Positions 1 through 8,471 of a stretch of DNA of 32,351 bases are shown piece after piece. How positions within the stretch are numbered: position 1 is the stretch's first letter; the number at the start of each line of letters is the position of its first letter. The stretch comes from Phaeobacter sp. HF9A (GTDB lineage Bacteria > Pseudomonadota > Alphaproteobacteria > Rhodobacterales > Rhodobacteraceae): the NCBI RefSeq assembly GCF_011806385.1, contig NZ_JAATOX010000038.1, positions 1 to 32,351 on the forward strand, written 5' to 3'. Both the position numbers and the translations under genes were made by a program. The notes below the pieces were generated by a model that saw nothing but the letters and a program-made list of their open reading frames with translations, had not been told where the DNA came from and made no database searches.

Positions 1-2
1 TG

Positions 3-59
3 TCCGAGATGATGCATGAAAGCGTGCTGGACGCCTTTGATCGGGTGATTCACATCTAA
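3..59 (+). CDS. C-terminal end of an unrecognised protein (partial)
   Basis: Only the last 18 codons are present, read in frame 3 and closed by TAA; the gene begins outside the window. The visible tail (SEMMHESVLDAFDRVIHI) contains no motif that I recognise. The frame is supported because it runs open from the window edge and its stop lies 25 bp before a strong terminator hairpin in the same direction. Function cannot be assigned. Confidence 0.55.
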   Translation, partial: SEMMHESVLDAFDRVIHI

Positions 60-84
60 GCGCCGCAGCCTGCGCGCAGGCAAA

Positions 85-111
85 GGCCGGGCCGTACGCC
101 CGGCCTTTTTT
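85..111 (+). terminator. Intrinsic terminator of the upstream gene
   Basis: A perfect 8-bp stem, GGCCGGGC/GCCCGGCC, with a CGTAC loop is followed directly by six T. It lies 25 bp after the stop of the partial gene and separates that gene from the MFS transporter. Confidence 0.88.
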
Positions 112-194
112 GTGCCGATACACCGCACAGTCTGGCCCAGCCCGGCGGGCTGACCTATTGAGTGACGTTTCAAGACCAAAGGCGGGGCAGGGCG

Positions 195-1361
195 ATGGTG
201 CAGCGGGATCGGACAAATTGGGTCATGGTGCTGTTGATCTGGGTCGCGGGCCTTGGTGCGGCGGCGCAATATGGCAAGATCAGCGTCACCTTTGATCTTT
301 TGCCGACGCTGTATCCCGATGCCGGCGCGGCGATCAGCTGGGCGGTCTCGGTTGTGGGCTTTGTCGGCATCCTGCTGGGCGTGGTGGCGGGGCTGTTTGT
401 CTCTGCCATCGGGTATCGGCGCACGCTGGTCTGGGCACTGAGCCTCGGCGCGGTGATGTCGGCCTTGCAGGGTCTGGATCTGCCCTTTGGCCTGTTTCTG
501 CTGACCCGGATGATCGAGGGGGCCTCGCATCTGGGGGTTGTTGTTGCGGCGCCGACGCTGATGGTTCTGATCACCACCCCTGGGTCGCGCGGTCTGGCGC
601 TGACGCTCTGGAGCACGTTTTTCGGCGTGGCCTTTGCGCTCCTGAACTGGATCGGTCTGCCCTTTGTACACGCCCATGGGGTGCAGGCGCTGTTTGGCGT
701 TCATGCGGCGATCATGGCCGCATTGGCGGTGATCCTACATCTGGCGCTGCGCGGCCTGCCGGTGCCCGCGCGGGTGCCGTTTCCACAGCTCAACACTCTG
801 TTGCCGTTGCACCTCGGGATCTATCGCTCGCCGTTCAAGCTCGCCCCGGCGGCGGGCTGGCTGTTCTATACCTGCTGTTTTGTCTCCATCTTGACCGTGT
901 TGCCCCCCTTCCTGAGCGAAGAGAACCGCGCCATGATCATGGGCGCGATTCCGCTGGTGGCGATTGCGGTGTCGATGACCCTGGGGGTGAGCCTGCTGCG
1001 GCGGATGCCCGCCGTCAGGCTGGCACAGCTGGGGTTTACCGCCTGTGCGCTGTCGATGCTCTGGCTCTGGGTCATGCCGGGGTTCTGGCTGGCTTGTCTC
1101 GCGCTTGGGGCCTCTTTCGGGCTGGTGCAGAGCGGCAGCTTCTCCTCGGTGCCGCAGCTCAATCATGACGCGGCCGCGCAGTCGGAAGCCAACGGCGCGA
1201 TGGCGCAGGCGGGCAACCTTGGCAATGCCATCGGCACGCCGCTGCTGGTCGGGATGATCACACTGGCGGGCTATTCCGGGCTGGTGCTGACGCTGGCGCT
1301 GTTGTTTCTCGGCGGTGCGCTGGCGCATCAGGGATTTGCGCTGCGCCGCCGTTGGGCCTGA
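195..1361 (+). CDS. MFS transporter (CynX/NimT-like)
   Basis: Predicted 388-residue integral membrane protein of the major facilitator superfamily. About 11-12 hydrophobic helices are visible, with the charged GYRRT loop between the second and third helices that is typical of the family's A-motif region. The N-terminus (NWVMVLLIWVAGLGAAAQYGK) resembles the first helix of CynX/NimT-type transporters, some of which move cyanate, nitroimidazole or small organic anions. The substrate here is unknown. I chose ATG 195 because a GGGGCAGGG stretch precedes it; a GTG at 162 in the same frame would add 11 residues. The gene stands alone between a terminator and uvrA, and no neighbour suggests a substrate. 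Confidence 0.8.
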   Translation: MVQRDRTNWVMVLLIWVAGLGAAAQYGKISVTFDLLPTLYPDAGAAISWAVSVVGFVGILLGVVAGLFVSAIGYRRTLVWALSLGAVMSALQGLDLPFGLFLLTRMIEGASHLGVVVAAPTLMVLITTPGSRGLALTLWSTFFGVAFALLNWIGLPFVHAHGVQALFGVHAAIMAALAVILHLALRGLPVPARVPFPQLNTLLPLHLGIYRSPFKLAPAAGWLFYTCCFVSILTVLPPFLSEENRAMIMGAIPLVAIAVSMTLGVSLLRRMPAVRLAQLGFTACALSMLWLWVMPGFWLACLALGASFGLVQSGSFSSVPQLNHDAAAQSEANGAMAQAGNLGNAIGTPLLVGMITLAGYSGLVLTLALLFLGGALAHQGFALRRRWA

Positions 1362-1403
1362 TCCACGCCCGCGCTGTCAGCAGCTTGCAGGAGACTTGCC
1401 TAC

Positions 1404-1418
1404 GTTCGCTGAATGTTC
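1404..1418 (+). promoter_or_regulatory. Candidate LexA (SOS) box upstream of uvrA
   Basis: GTTC (1404-1407), seven bases, then GTTC (1415-1418). This exactly matches the GTTC-N7-GTTC operator known for LexA in alphaproteobacteria. It ends 63 bp before the uvrA start. uvrA is a classical SOS gene, so position and target agree. I see no convincing sigma70 -10/-35 pair to place it against. Confidence 0.7.
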
Positions 1419-1481
1419 CGCATTTTTGCTTGGAAACCCGGCCGCGCGTCTCTATGTGTTAAGCAAAGTTTGAGGGCGATC

Positions 1482-4349
1482 ATGGCTGAGCTGAAGAACA
1501 TCGAAGTGCGCGGCGCGCGTGAACACAATCTGAAGAACATCGACGTCGACATTCCGCGCGATCAGCTGGTGGTGATCACCGGCCTGTCCGGCTCCGGCAA
1601 ATCGAGCCTGGCGTTTGATACGATTTACGCCGAGGGGCAGCGGCGCTATGTCGAATCCCTGAGCGCCTATGCCCGCCAGTTCCTCGATATGATGGAAAAG
1701 CCCGATGTGGATCATATCTCCGGCCTCAGCCCGGCGATTTCCATCGAGCAAAAGACCACCTCGAAGAACCCGCGCTCCACCGTCGGCACGGTGACCGAAA
1801 TCTACGATTATATGCGGCTGCTGTTCGCCCGCGCGGGCACGCCCTATAGCCCCGCCACCGGCCTGCCGATCGAGGCGCAGCAGGTGCAGGATATGGTTGA
1901 CCGCATCATGACGCTGGAGGAGGGCACCCGCGGCTATCTGCTGGCGCCGATCGTGCGCGACCGCAAGGGCGAATACAAAAAAGAGATGCTGGAGCTGCGC
2001 AAGCAGGGCTTTCAGCGCGTCAAGGTGAATGGCGAGTTTCACGAGCTCGACACGCCGCCGGTGCTGGACAAGAAATTCCGCCATGACATCGACGTGGTGG
2101 TCGACCGTCTGGTGGTCAAGGAGGGGATCGAGACCCGGCTGGCCGACAGCCTGCGCACCGCGCTGGATCTGGCCGATGGCATCGCCATTCTGGAAACCGC
2201 CCCGCGTGAGGGCGAGCCGGAACGGATCACCTTCAGCGAAAATTTCGCCTGTCCAGTCAGTGGCTTCACCATCCCGGAGATCGAGCCGCGGCTGTTTTCC
2301 TTTAACGCGCCCTTTGGCGCCTGTCCCCATTGTGATGGTCTGGGTATGGAGCTGTTCTTTGACGAACGGCTGGTTGTGCCGGATCAGAGTCTCAAGGTCT
2401 ATGACGGGGCGCTGGCCCCCTGGCGCAAGGGCAAATCGCCCTATTTCCTGCAAACCATCGAGGCGATCGCCAAGCACTACGAGTTCGACAAGAACACCGC
2501 CTGGAAGGATCTGCCCGCGCATGTGAAACAGGTGTTCCTGCATGGCTCCGGCGATGAGGAAATCGCCTTTCGCTATGACGAGGGCGGTCGGGTCTACGAG
2601 ATCACCCGGGTGTTCGAGGGCGTCATTCCCAATATGGAGCGCCGCTATCGCGAGACGGACAGCAACTGGATCCGCGAGGAATTTGAGCGCTATCAGAACA
2701 ACCGGCCCTGTGGCCATTGCGAGGGCTATCGGCTGCGTGACGAGGCGCTGGCGGTCAAGATCGCCGGGGTTCATGTGGGGCAGGTGGTGGAGAAATCCAT
2801 CCGCGAGGCCCTGGCCTGGATCGAAGACGTGCCGAACCATCTGAGCGCGCAGAAACAGGAAATCGCCCGCGCCATCGTCAAGGAAATCCGCGAGCGGCTG
2901 GGGTTCCTCAACAACGTCGGGCTGGAGTATCTCACGCTCAGCCGTGCCGCCGGAACGCTCTCGGGCGGGGAAAGCCAGCGCATCCGGCTGGCGAGCCAGA
3001 TCGGCTCCGGGCTCACCGGCGTGCTTTATGTGCTGGACGAGCCCTCCATCGGTCTGCACCAGCGCGACAATGACCGGCTGATTACAACGCTCAAGAACCT
3101 GCGCGATCAGGGCAATACGGTCATCGTGGTCGAACATGACGAGGATATGATCCGCCAGGCCGATTACGTCTTTGATATCGGCCCCGGCGCCGGGGTGCAT
3201 GGCGGCCAGGTGGTCAGCAAGGGCACGCCCGCCGAGGTGGAGGCCGATGCCGGCTCTGTCACCGGGCAATATCTTGCGGGCACGCGAGAGATCGAAATCC
3301 CCGCCACGCGCCGCAAGGGCAACAAGAAAAAGATCAAGGTGGTCAAGGCCAGCGGCAACAATCTGAAAAACGTGACCGCCGAATTCCCGCTGGGGAAATT
3401 TGTCTGCGTCTCGGGCGTTTCGGGCGGCGGCAAATCCACGCTGACGATCGAGACTCTGTTCAAGACCGCCTCGATGCGGCTGAACGGGGCGCGCCAGACA
3501 CCCGCCCCCTGCGAGACCATCAAGGGGCTGGAGCATCTGGACAAGGTGATCGACATCGACCAGCGGCCGATCGGTCGCACGCCGCGCTCGAACCCCGCGA
3601 CCTATACCGGCGCCTTCACGCCGATCCGCGACTGGTTTGCCGGCCTGCCAGAATCCAAGGCGCGCGGCTACAAACCCGGGCGGTTCTCCTTCAACGTCAA
3701 GGGCGGCCGCTGCGAGGCTTGCCAGGGGGATGGCGTTCTCAAGGTCGAGATGCATTTCCTGCCCGACGTCTACGTCACCTGCGAGACCTGCAACGGCGCG
3801 CGCTACAACCGCGAAACGCTGGAGATCAAGTTCAAGGGCAAGAGCATCGCCGATGTGCTGGATATGACGGTCGAAGACGCGCAGAGCTTCTTTGCCGCCG
3901 TGCCCTCGATCCGCGACAAGATGGATGCGCTGATGCGCGTGGGGCTGGGCTATATCAAGGTCGGCCAACAGGCGACGACGCTTTCGGGCGGCGAGGCGCA
4001 GCGGGTGAAACTGTCGAAGGAACTGGCAAAACGCTCGACCGGGCGCACGCTCTATATCCTCGACGAGCCGACCACTGGTCTGCACTTTGAGGACGTGCGC
4101 AAGCTCTTGGAAGTGCTGCATGAATTGGTGGAGCAGGGCAATTCGGTGGTGGTGATCGAGCATAACCTCGACGTGATCAAGACCGCCGATTGGATCATCG
4201 ACATCGGCCCCGAGGGCGGCGATGGCGGCGGCGAGATCGTGGCCACGGGCACCCCGGAAAAGATCGCCGAGGAGCCCCGCAGCCACACCGGCCATTACTT
4301 GAAACCGATGCTGGCGGCGAAATCCCGCAAGAAGGTCGCGGCGGAATAA
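1482..4349 (+). CDS. uvrA: UvrA, excinuclease ABC subunit A
   Basis: A 955-residue ATPase that loads UvrB at DNA lesions in nucleotide excision repair; full length for the family. First ABC module: Walker [10 protein letters not shown] at residues 34-42, signature LSGGESQ near 493, then DEPSIGLH. Second module: Walker [10 protein letters not shown] near 646, LSGGEAQ near 834, then DEPTTGLH. The C-terminal zinc module is intact (C744, C747, C767, C770). The first zinc module keeps C257, C281 and C284, but position 260 is serine (CPVS rather than CPxC). ATG 1482 is preferred over the in-frame ATG 1413 because GAGGGCG precedes it and the protein then begins [19 protein letters not shown], as the family does. 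A candidate LexA box at 1404-1418 suggests SOS induction. Confidence 0.98.
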   Translation: MAELKNIEVRGAREHNLKNIDVDIPRDQLVVITGLSGSGKSSLAFDTIYAEGQRRYVESLSAYARQFLDMMEKPDVDHISGLSPAISIEQKTTSKNPRSTVGTVTEIYDYMRLLFARAGTPYSPATGLPIEAQQVQDMVDRIMTLEEGTRGYLLAPIVRDRKGEYKKEMLELRKQGFQRVKVNGEFHELDTPPVLDKKFRHDIDVVVDRLVVKEGIETRLADSLRTALDLADGIAILETAPREGEPERITFSENFACPVSGFTIPEIEPRLFSFNAPFGACPHCDGLGMELFFDERLVVPDQSLKVYDGALAPWRKGKSPYFLQTIEAIAKHYEFDKNTAWKDLPAHVKQVFLHGSGDEEIAFRYDEGGRVYEITRVFEGVIPNMERRYRETDSNWIREEFERYQNNRPCGHCEGYRLRDEALAVKIAGVHVGQVVEKSIREALAWIEDVPNHLSAQKQEIARAIVKEIRERLGFLNNVGLEYLTLSRAAGTLSGGESQRIRLASQIGSGLTGVLYVLDEPSIGLHQRDNDRLITTLKNLRDQGNTVIVVEHDEDMIRQADYVFDIGPGAGVHGGQVVSKGTPAEVEADAGSVTGQYLAGTREIEIPATRRKGNKKKIKVVKASGNNLKNVTAEFPLGKFVCVSGVSGGGKSTLTIETLFKTASMRLNGARQTPAPCETIKGLEHLDKVIDIDQRPIGRTPRSNPATYTGAFTPIRDWFAGLPESKARGYKPGRFSFNVKGGRCEACQGDGVLKVEMHFLPDVYVTCETCNGARYNRETLEIKFKGKSIADVLDMTVEDAQSFFAAVPSIRDKMDALMRVGLGYIKVGQQATTLSGGEAQRVKLSKELAKRSTGRTLYILDEPTTGLHFEDVRKLLEVLHELVEQGNSVVVIEHNLDVIKTADWIIDIGPEGGDGGGEIVATGTPEKIAEEPRSHTGHYLKPMLAAKSRKKVAAE

Positions 4350-4418
4350 GCCTCAGCTCTGGCGCAGGGCGCGGGCAGCTTGCTTGCCCCGTCTTGCAAT
4401 GACGCCCTCGGCGGGTGG

Positions 4419-4441
4419 CTGGTCCGGCGCGCCAGTTTTTT
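4419..4441 (+). terminator. Probable intrinsic terminator of uvrA
   Basis: CTGG and CCAG arms (extended by a G-U pair) enclose a GC-rich loop and are followed by six T, 70 bp after the uvrA stop. The stem is short, so efficiency is uncertain. Confidence 0.4.
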
Positions 4442-4517
4442 CTGCGCTTCTCCCTTGAATGTTAATCCTCGCAACATCACCTCAATGTTACCGATTTTGA
4501 AATTTTGAGGTTTGCAC

Positions 4518-5222
4518 ATGTTGCCCCGTCTTTTTGTGTCTGCTGCGGCGCTCAGCCTTGTCGCGCTTCCGGTTCTTGCGGATGACCACGTTTATGAGTT
4601 TTCCAACTTTCGCCAGATCGAGGTCTCCGACGGGATCAAGCTTGTGGTGATTTCTGGCGCCGACAGCTATCGCGTCGAAGCCGCGTTCAACAGCCTGCCC
4701 GGTGGCACCGCGCCGCGGATTTCGCAAGACGGCCAGGTGCTTGATATTCAGCGCAACACCCGGCTGTCGCCCATCACCAAACTGTTCGAAGACGAGCTGC
4801 GTGTCACCGTTCACATGCCCGGGCTTTCGGGGCTGACGGTGGGCCAGGGCGCAACGGCACATGTGTCCGGCACGATTTCCGGCAATGTGGCGTTCACGGT
4901 TACGCAGGGCGGCGCGATGGAGGCGTCGGGGCTTGCGGCCCGCAAGGTCGCCTTGACCGCCGCGATGGGCGCGGAGCTGGAGATCGGCGGCAGCTGTGAG
5001 GTTCTGAGCGTCGAAGCCAGCGATGGTGCCGATGTCGATGCCGAGGGGCTGCGCTGCCGGTCGGTCGAGGTTTCCGCCATGCGCGGCGCGGATGTGGAGG
5101 TCACTGCCACCGAAAGCCTGCGCGCCAGCGCAGCCCTTGGCGGCGCGGTTTCGGTCGCGGGCCACCCCAGCAAGACCGAGGTGGCCGCTTCGATCGGCGG
5201 ATCGGTGCAGATCGCGGACTAG
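4518..5222 (+). CDS. Secreted GIN-domain (DUF2807) protein
   Basis: A 234-residue protein with a Sec signal peptide: LPRLF, a hydrophobic core, then a probable cleavage after LPVLA at residue 21. The mature part begins with a short strand-rich segment (FRQIEVSDGIKLVVISG). It continues as many short repeating strands rich in Gly, Ala and Val with recurring G-A-x-V/A-x-V units. This is the pattern of the 'putative auto-transporter adhesin, head GIN domain' family (DUF2807), which forms a right-handed beta-helix. Likely periplasmic or surface associated; the biochemical role of the family is not established. ATG 4518 is favoured by GAGG 7 bp upstream; a TTG 6 bp earlier is less likely. Its stop overlaps the stop of the convergent membrane-protein gene. 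Confidence 0.8.
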   Translation: MLPRLFVSAAALSLVALPVLADDHVYEFSNFRQIEVSDGIKLVVISGADSYRVEAAFNSLPGGTAPRISQDGQVLDIQRNTRLSPITKLFEDELRVTVHMPGLSGLTVGQGATAHVSGTISGNVAFTVTQGGAMEASGLAARKVALTAAMGAELEIGGSCEVLSVEASDGADVDAEGLRCRSVEVSAMRGADVEVTATESLRASAALGGAVSVAGHPSKTEVAASIGGSVQIAD

Positions 5223-5647
5223 GCCAATCCGTGGCGCGGCTGCGGATCTGGCCGTGCCATCATCAAGGGCAGCAGGAACATCAGTAAAAACCCGGTGTTC
5301 ATCACCGCGTTGAACGCCGCGCCGGAGAGGATCGAGCCAAGGCTGTCGGGCAGATACCAGCCCAAGAGCGCCGGCAACAGCAAGCGGCGGGCAAGCGGCA
5401 GATCGGTCGGCATGACATATGTGCTCACCTGCCAGATCACCGCACCCAGCCCGGAAATCGCCAGCAGCAGCCGCGTGCTGTCTGCGGTGATGCTCTGTTG
5501 GCCATCGACGGGCCAATAGCCCAGATCTAGAAACAACCGCCCAACAAGGGCCAATCCACTATGGGGTGAAAGCATCAGCGCAAGGCCAAAAATGATTGTT
5601 CCAAGCGCGGAAAGTTGCAGCAGACGGGTGGCGAGGGAGAGGGACAT
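5219..5647 (-). CDS. Small four-helix membrane protein, unknown function
   Basis: A 142-residue protein with four hydrophobic segments (about residues 5-28, 60-80, 88-112 and 115-132) and no catalytic motif that I recognise. The C-terminus is polar (PDPQPRHGLA). GGAG lies 6 bp before the ATG, which fixes the start. It is transcribed divergently from the XRE regulator, with a perfect palindrome in the shared 124-bp intergenic region, so it is a plausible target of that regulator (inference). Its stop codon overlaps the stop of the convergent GIN-domain gene by 4 bp, with no room for a terminator. Confidence 0.7.
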   Translation of the reverse strand: MSLSLATRLLQLSALGTIIFGLALMLSPHSGLALVGRLFLDLGYWPVDGQQSITADSTRLLLAISGLGAVIWQVSTYVMPTDLPLARRLLLPALLGWYLPDSLGSILSGAAFNAVMNTGFLLMFLLPLMMARPDPQPRHGLA

Positions 5648-5706
5648 GTGATGCTCCGATGTTCAGGTCTCGCCCTTGGGATGGTGGAAAATCGGCGGGG
5701 TTTCAA

Positions 5707-5721
5707 TTACCTGAGAGGTAA
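5707..5721. promoter_or_regulatory. Perfect palindrome, candidate operator for the XRE regulator
   Basis: TTACCT-GAG-AGGTAA, with perfect 6-bp arms, lies in the divergent region between the membrane-protein gene and the XRE regulator gene, 50 bp before the latter. A weak -35/-10-like pair (TTTCAA 5701-5706, TTATCT 5724-5729, 17-bp spacing) would flank it exactly, placing the palindrome in the promoter spacer. Autoregulation and control of the divergent gene are inferred. Confidence 0.55.
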
Positions 5722-5771
5722 GGTTATCTGCGCCGCAGAGGCGCGGCAGCGGCAAAGACGGGGGCAGGTGG

Positions 5772-6527
5772 ATGCAAGGATTTGGCGCAGAGCTAAAGTC
5801 ATGGCGGCAGACCCGTCGTCAGAGCCAGCTTGATCTCGCCCTCGCGGCGGAGGTCTCGGCGCGGCATATTTCCTTTCTTGAGACGGGACGCGCCAATCCC
5901 AGCCGCGACATGGTGCTGCGGCTCAGTGCGGCGTTGCTCCTGTCGCCGGAGGCAAGCAATCGGTTGATGTCCGCCGCCGGACACACGCCGGCCTATGGCG
6001 CGCGCTCCCTCAGTGACGCTGAGATGGCGCCCTTGCGCGCGGCGGTGGACTGGACGTTGGAGCGTCACGCGCCCTATCCGGCGATGGCGCTGGGGCGGCA
6101 CTGGCAGTTGATCCGCCTGAACGCCCCGGCAGAGCAGTTGCTGGCGGCGACCGGGCTCGGCGAGGGCGACAGTTTTCTGGAGGCGTTTCTGGAAAGCGAC
6201 GCGCTGCGCGCCCGCATCGACAACCTGGCAGAGCTGGAGCGGCTGCTGCTGTTGCGGCTGCGCAGCGAGCTTTTGCACTTTGGCCGCGATGCGGTGCTGG
6301 AACATGCGGTGGCCCGGCTTCAGGCGCGTCAGCGGGATCTGTCCGCGCATGACAGCGCACCGCTGCCGCCGATGATCCCGGCCCGCTATCGCGTCGGGGG
6401 CCGGGTGTTGTCGTTCTTTTCTGCGGTGTCGCAGTTTGGCTCGGTCGAGGATATCGCGCTCTGTGATTTGCGCATCGAGAGCCTGTTTCCCGCCGATGAG
6501 GCCACGCGGCAGGCGCTGTTATCCTGA
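5772..6527 (+). CDS. XRE-family regulator with MmyB-like ligand domain
   Basis: A 251-residue transcription regulator. Residues 1-65 form a Cro/C1-type helix-turn-helix (LKSWRQTRRQSQLDLALAAEVSARHISFLETGRANPSRDMVLRLS). The remainder matches the MmyB-like regulator ligand-binding domain in layout: HTPAYG after the HTH, WQLIRLNAPAEQLL in the middle, and a C-terminal part reading FFSAVSQFGSVEDIALCDLRIESLFPAD. Such regulators are thought to sense small or lipophilic ligands; the ligand here is unknown. AGGTGG immediately before the ATG supports the start. Convergent with mmsB, with 9 bp between their stops. Confidence 0.85.
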   Translation: MQGFGAELKSWRQTRRQSQLDLALAAEVSARHISFLETGRANPSRDMVLRLSAALLLSPEASNRLMSAAGHTPAYGARSLSDAEMAPLRAAVDWTLERHAPYPAMALGRHWQLIRLNAPAEQLLAATGLGEGDSFLEAFLESDALRARIDNLAELERLLLLRLRSELLHFGRDAVLEHAVARLQARQRDLSAHDSAPLPPMIPARYRVGGRVLSFFSAVSQFGSVEDIALCDLRIESLFPADEATRQALLS

Positions 6528-6536
6528 TCGGGGCAG

Positions 6537-7412
6537 TTAATCCTCGCGGTTGCGTGTTTCAAAACGGGGCAGCATGGCGGAGAAATCCATGCCTTTGCCG
6601 TCTTCTTCCTCGACAAAACGGGCATAGAGCGCCTCGGCCAGCTGTCCCATCGGGGTGTCGGCATCGGCGCTGCTGGCGGCCTGTTGGCTCAGGCGCAGGT
6701 CCTTGAGCATCAGATCAGCGGCGAACCCGGGTTGATAGCCATTGTCGGCGGGGCTTTGCGGGCCGACGCCGGGGGCGGGGCAATAGGCGTTCATGCTCCA
6801 GCTGCTGCCAGAGGAGGTGGAGACCACATCAAACATCTTTTGCCGGTCGAGCCCGAGTTTATCCGCCAGCGCAAAGGCTTCGCAGGTGGCGATCATGGTG
6901 ACGCCGAGGATCATGTTGTTGCAGATCTTGGCGGATTGACCGGCACCGGAGGCCCCGCAATGCACGGCCTTCTGACCCATGATGTCAATCAGGGGCTGCG
7001 CCTTGGCAAAGGCCTCCTCGCTGCCGCCTGCCATAAAGGTCAGCGTCCCCGCCGAGGCCCCGCCGATACCGCCAGAGACCGGCGCATCCACCGCCAGCAG
7101 ACCCGCCGCCGCCGCCTGATCCGCCACCGCGCGGGCGCTGTCCACATCCACGGTCGAGCAATCCACAAAAGCCGCGCCCGCCTGCATCGCCGGGATGATC
7201 TCCGCCGCGACGGCGCGCAGGATCTGCCCGTTCGGCAGCATGGTGATCATCACCTCGGCGGTGCTGGCAGCCTCGGCGGCGGAGGGCACCAGGCTGACGC
7301 CCTCGATCGCCACATCGACCGTGTCATATCCGATCACCTCATGGCCTGCCTTGGCCAGGTTCGCAGCCATCGGGCCGCCCATATTGCCAAGACCGATAAA
7401 TCCGATTTTCAT
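6537..7412 (-). CDS. mmsB: 3-hydroxyisobutyrate dehydrogenase
   Basis: A 291-residue NAD-dependent dehydrogenase that oxidises 3-hydroxyisobutyrate to methylmalonate semialdehyde in valine degradation. The N-terminal Rossmann motif GLGNMG is at residues 7-12. The substrate-binding signature DAPVSGG is at 109-115. The catalytic lysine K162 sits in GAGQSAKICNN, with N166 following. Length and motif order are normal for the beta-hydroxyacid dehydrogenase family. Last gene of a three-gene leftward operon: it begins 3 bp after the hydrolase stop, and its ribosome binding site (AGGAGGAG) lies inside the end of that gene, which implies translational coupling. No terminator is visible in the 9 bp before the convergent XRE gene. 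Confidence 0.93.
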   Translation of the reverse strand: MKIGFIGLGNMGGPMAANLAKAGHEVIGYDTVDVAIEGVSLVPSAAEAASTAEVMITMLPNGQILRAVAAEIIPAMQAGAAFVDCSTVDVDSARAVADQAAAAGLLAVDAPVSGGIGGASAGTLTFMAGGSEEAFAKAQPLIDIMGQKAVHCGASGAGQSAKICNNMILGVTMIATCEAFALADKLGLDRQKMFDVVSTSSGSSWSMNAYCPAPGVGPQSPADNGYQPGFAADLMLKDLRLSQQAASSADADTPMGQLAEALYARFVEEEDGKGMDFSAMLPRFETRNRED

Positions 7413-7415
7413 GGC

Positions 7416-8456
7416 TCACTCCTCCTCAAACGTCAGTTTGTCCGCGCCCAGTGGCATCAGCATCTGACTGACCGCAACCGCAGGCACCGTGCCATCCGCA
7501 TATTGCCACTTGGGCGATTTGTCCTTGTCGATCAGCAGGGCCCGCACCCCTTCGAGCAGGTCGCCCTTTTCCACCGCGCGATGGGTGAAGCGATACTCCA
7601 GCTCCAGCGCGCTGCGCATGCTGGTGGTGGCGCTGCGCAAGCGGTGGATCATCTCGACGGTGCAGGCCAGCGACAGCGGCGCGCCGCGCGAGAGCGACTT
7701 GAGAGACCTGGCAGCGAAGTCATCATCGCGGCCCCTTAGCACGGTCAGGATATCACCGATTGCCTCGCCTGCGAAACAGGCATCAATGTCGGGTTGCATC
7801 GCCGCAAGGGGGCTCTCGGGCGCGGGTTCGGCAGCCTCCGCGAGGCAGGCGGCATCACCGCTGGTCTGTAACGCAGCGATCAGCGCGGGCCATTTGTCCT
7901 GCGTGATATAGTGATCGGCAAAGCCAGCATGCAGCGCATCACCCGGCCCCATGCGATAACCCGTGGTGCCGAGATATTCCCCCAGCCGCCCCGGCGCCAG
8001 CGCCAGCAGGAGCGAGCCGCCGACGTCCGGCACCAGACCAATGCCGCATTCGGGCATGGCGAGCTGGCTGCTTTCGCCGACAATCCGGTGGCTGCCGTGA
8101 CAGCCGATGCCAACACCACCACCCATGGTGAAACCCTGAAGGAAGCTGACCACCGGTTTGGGATATTCAAAAATCCGCGCGTTCATGCGGTATTCGTCAC
8201 GCCAGAAGTCCCGACCATAGGCAAGATCCCCCGCGAGGCCGGTGTTATAGAGTTCGGCAATATCGCCACCGGCGCAAAAGGCCTTGTCGCCCGCCGCATC
8301 AAGGATCACCAGTGCAACACTGTCGTCCTTGGCCCAGTCCTTGAGCGCGGCGTCGATTGCCAGACACATGTCATAAGACAGCGCATTCAGCGCCTTTTCG
8401 CGGGTCAGGGTGATCCGTCCGGCGCGGCCTTCGATACGGATGTGAATTTCGGTCAT
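7416..8456 (-). CDS. 3-hydroxyisobutyryl-CoA hydrolase (crotonase family)
   Basis: A 346-residue crotonase-fold enzyme expected to hydrolyse 3-hydroxyisobutyryl-CoA to the free acid in valine catabolism. The first oxyanion-hole segment is CAGGD (61-65) and the second is GGGVG (112-116). The segment MPECGIGLVPDVGG carries E136 and D144, eight residues apart, as in the hydrolase (HIBCH) subgroup. The length (~345) also fits HIBCH rather than a 260-residue enoyl-CoA hydratase. Start at ATG 8456 because AAGG lies 8 bp before it; the GTG 9 bp further out would overlap that site. Middle gene of the operon, 15 bp after the acyl-CoA dehydrogenase stop. It is often annotated as enoyl-CoA hydratase/isomerase; context favours the hydrolase. 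Confidence 0.9.
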   Translation of the reverse strand: MTEIHIRIEGRAGRITLTREKALNALSYDMCLAIDAALKDWAKDDSVALVILDAAGDKAFCAGGDIAELYNTGLAGDLAYGRDFWRDEYRMNARIFEYPKPVVSFLQGFTMGGGVGIGCHGSHRIVGESSQLAMPECGIGLVPDVGGSLLLALAPGRLGEYLGTTGYRMGPGDALHAGFADHYITQDKWPALIAALQTSGDAACLAEAAEPAPESPLAAMQPDIDACFAGEAIGDILTVLRGRDDDFAARSLKSLSRGAPLSLACTVEMIHRLRSATTSMRSALELEYRFTHRAVEKGDLLEGVRALLIDKDKSPKWQYADGTVPAVAVSQMLMPLGADKLTFEEE

Positions 8457-8471
8457 GGATAGCACCTTATA

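Noticed and set aside
1452..4295. Very long open frame antisense to uvrA (about 947 codons)
   Set aside because: A mirror frame caused by high GC and strong codon bias in uvrA. Its peptide is rich in His, Asp, Ala and Leu without domains.
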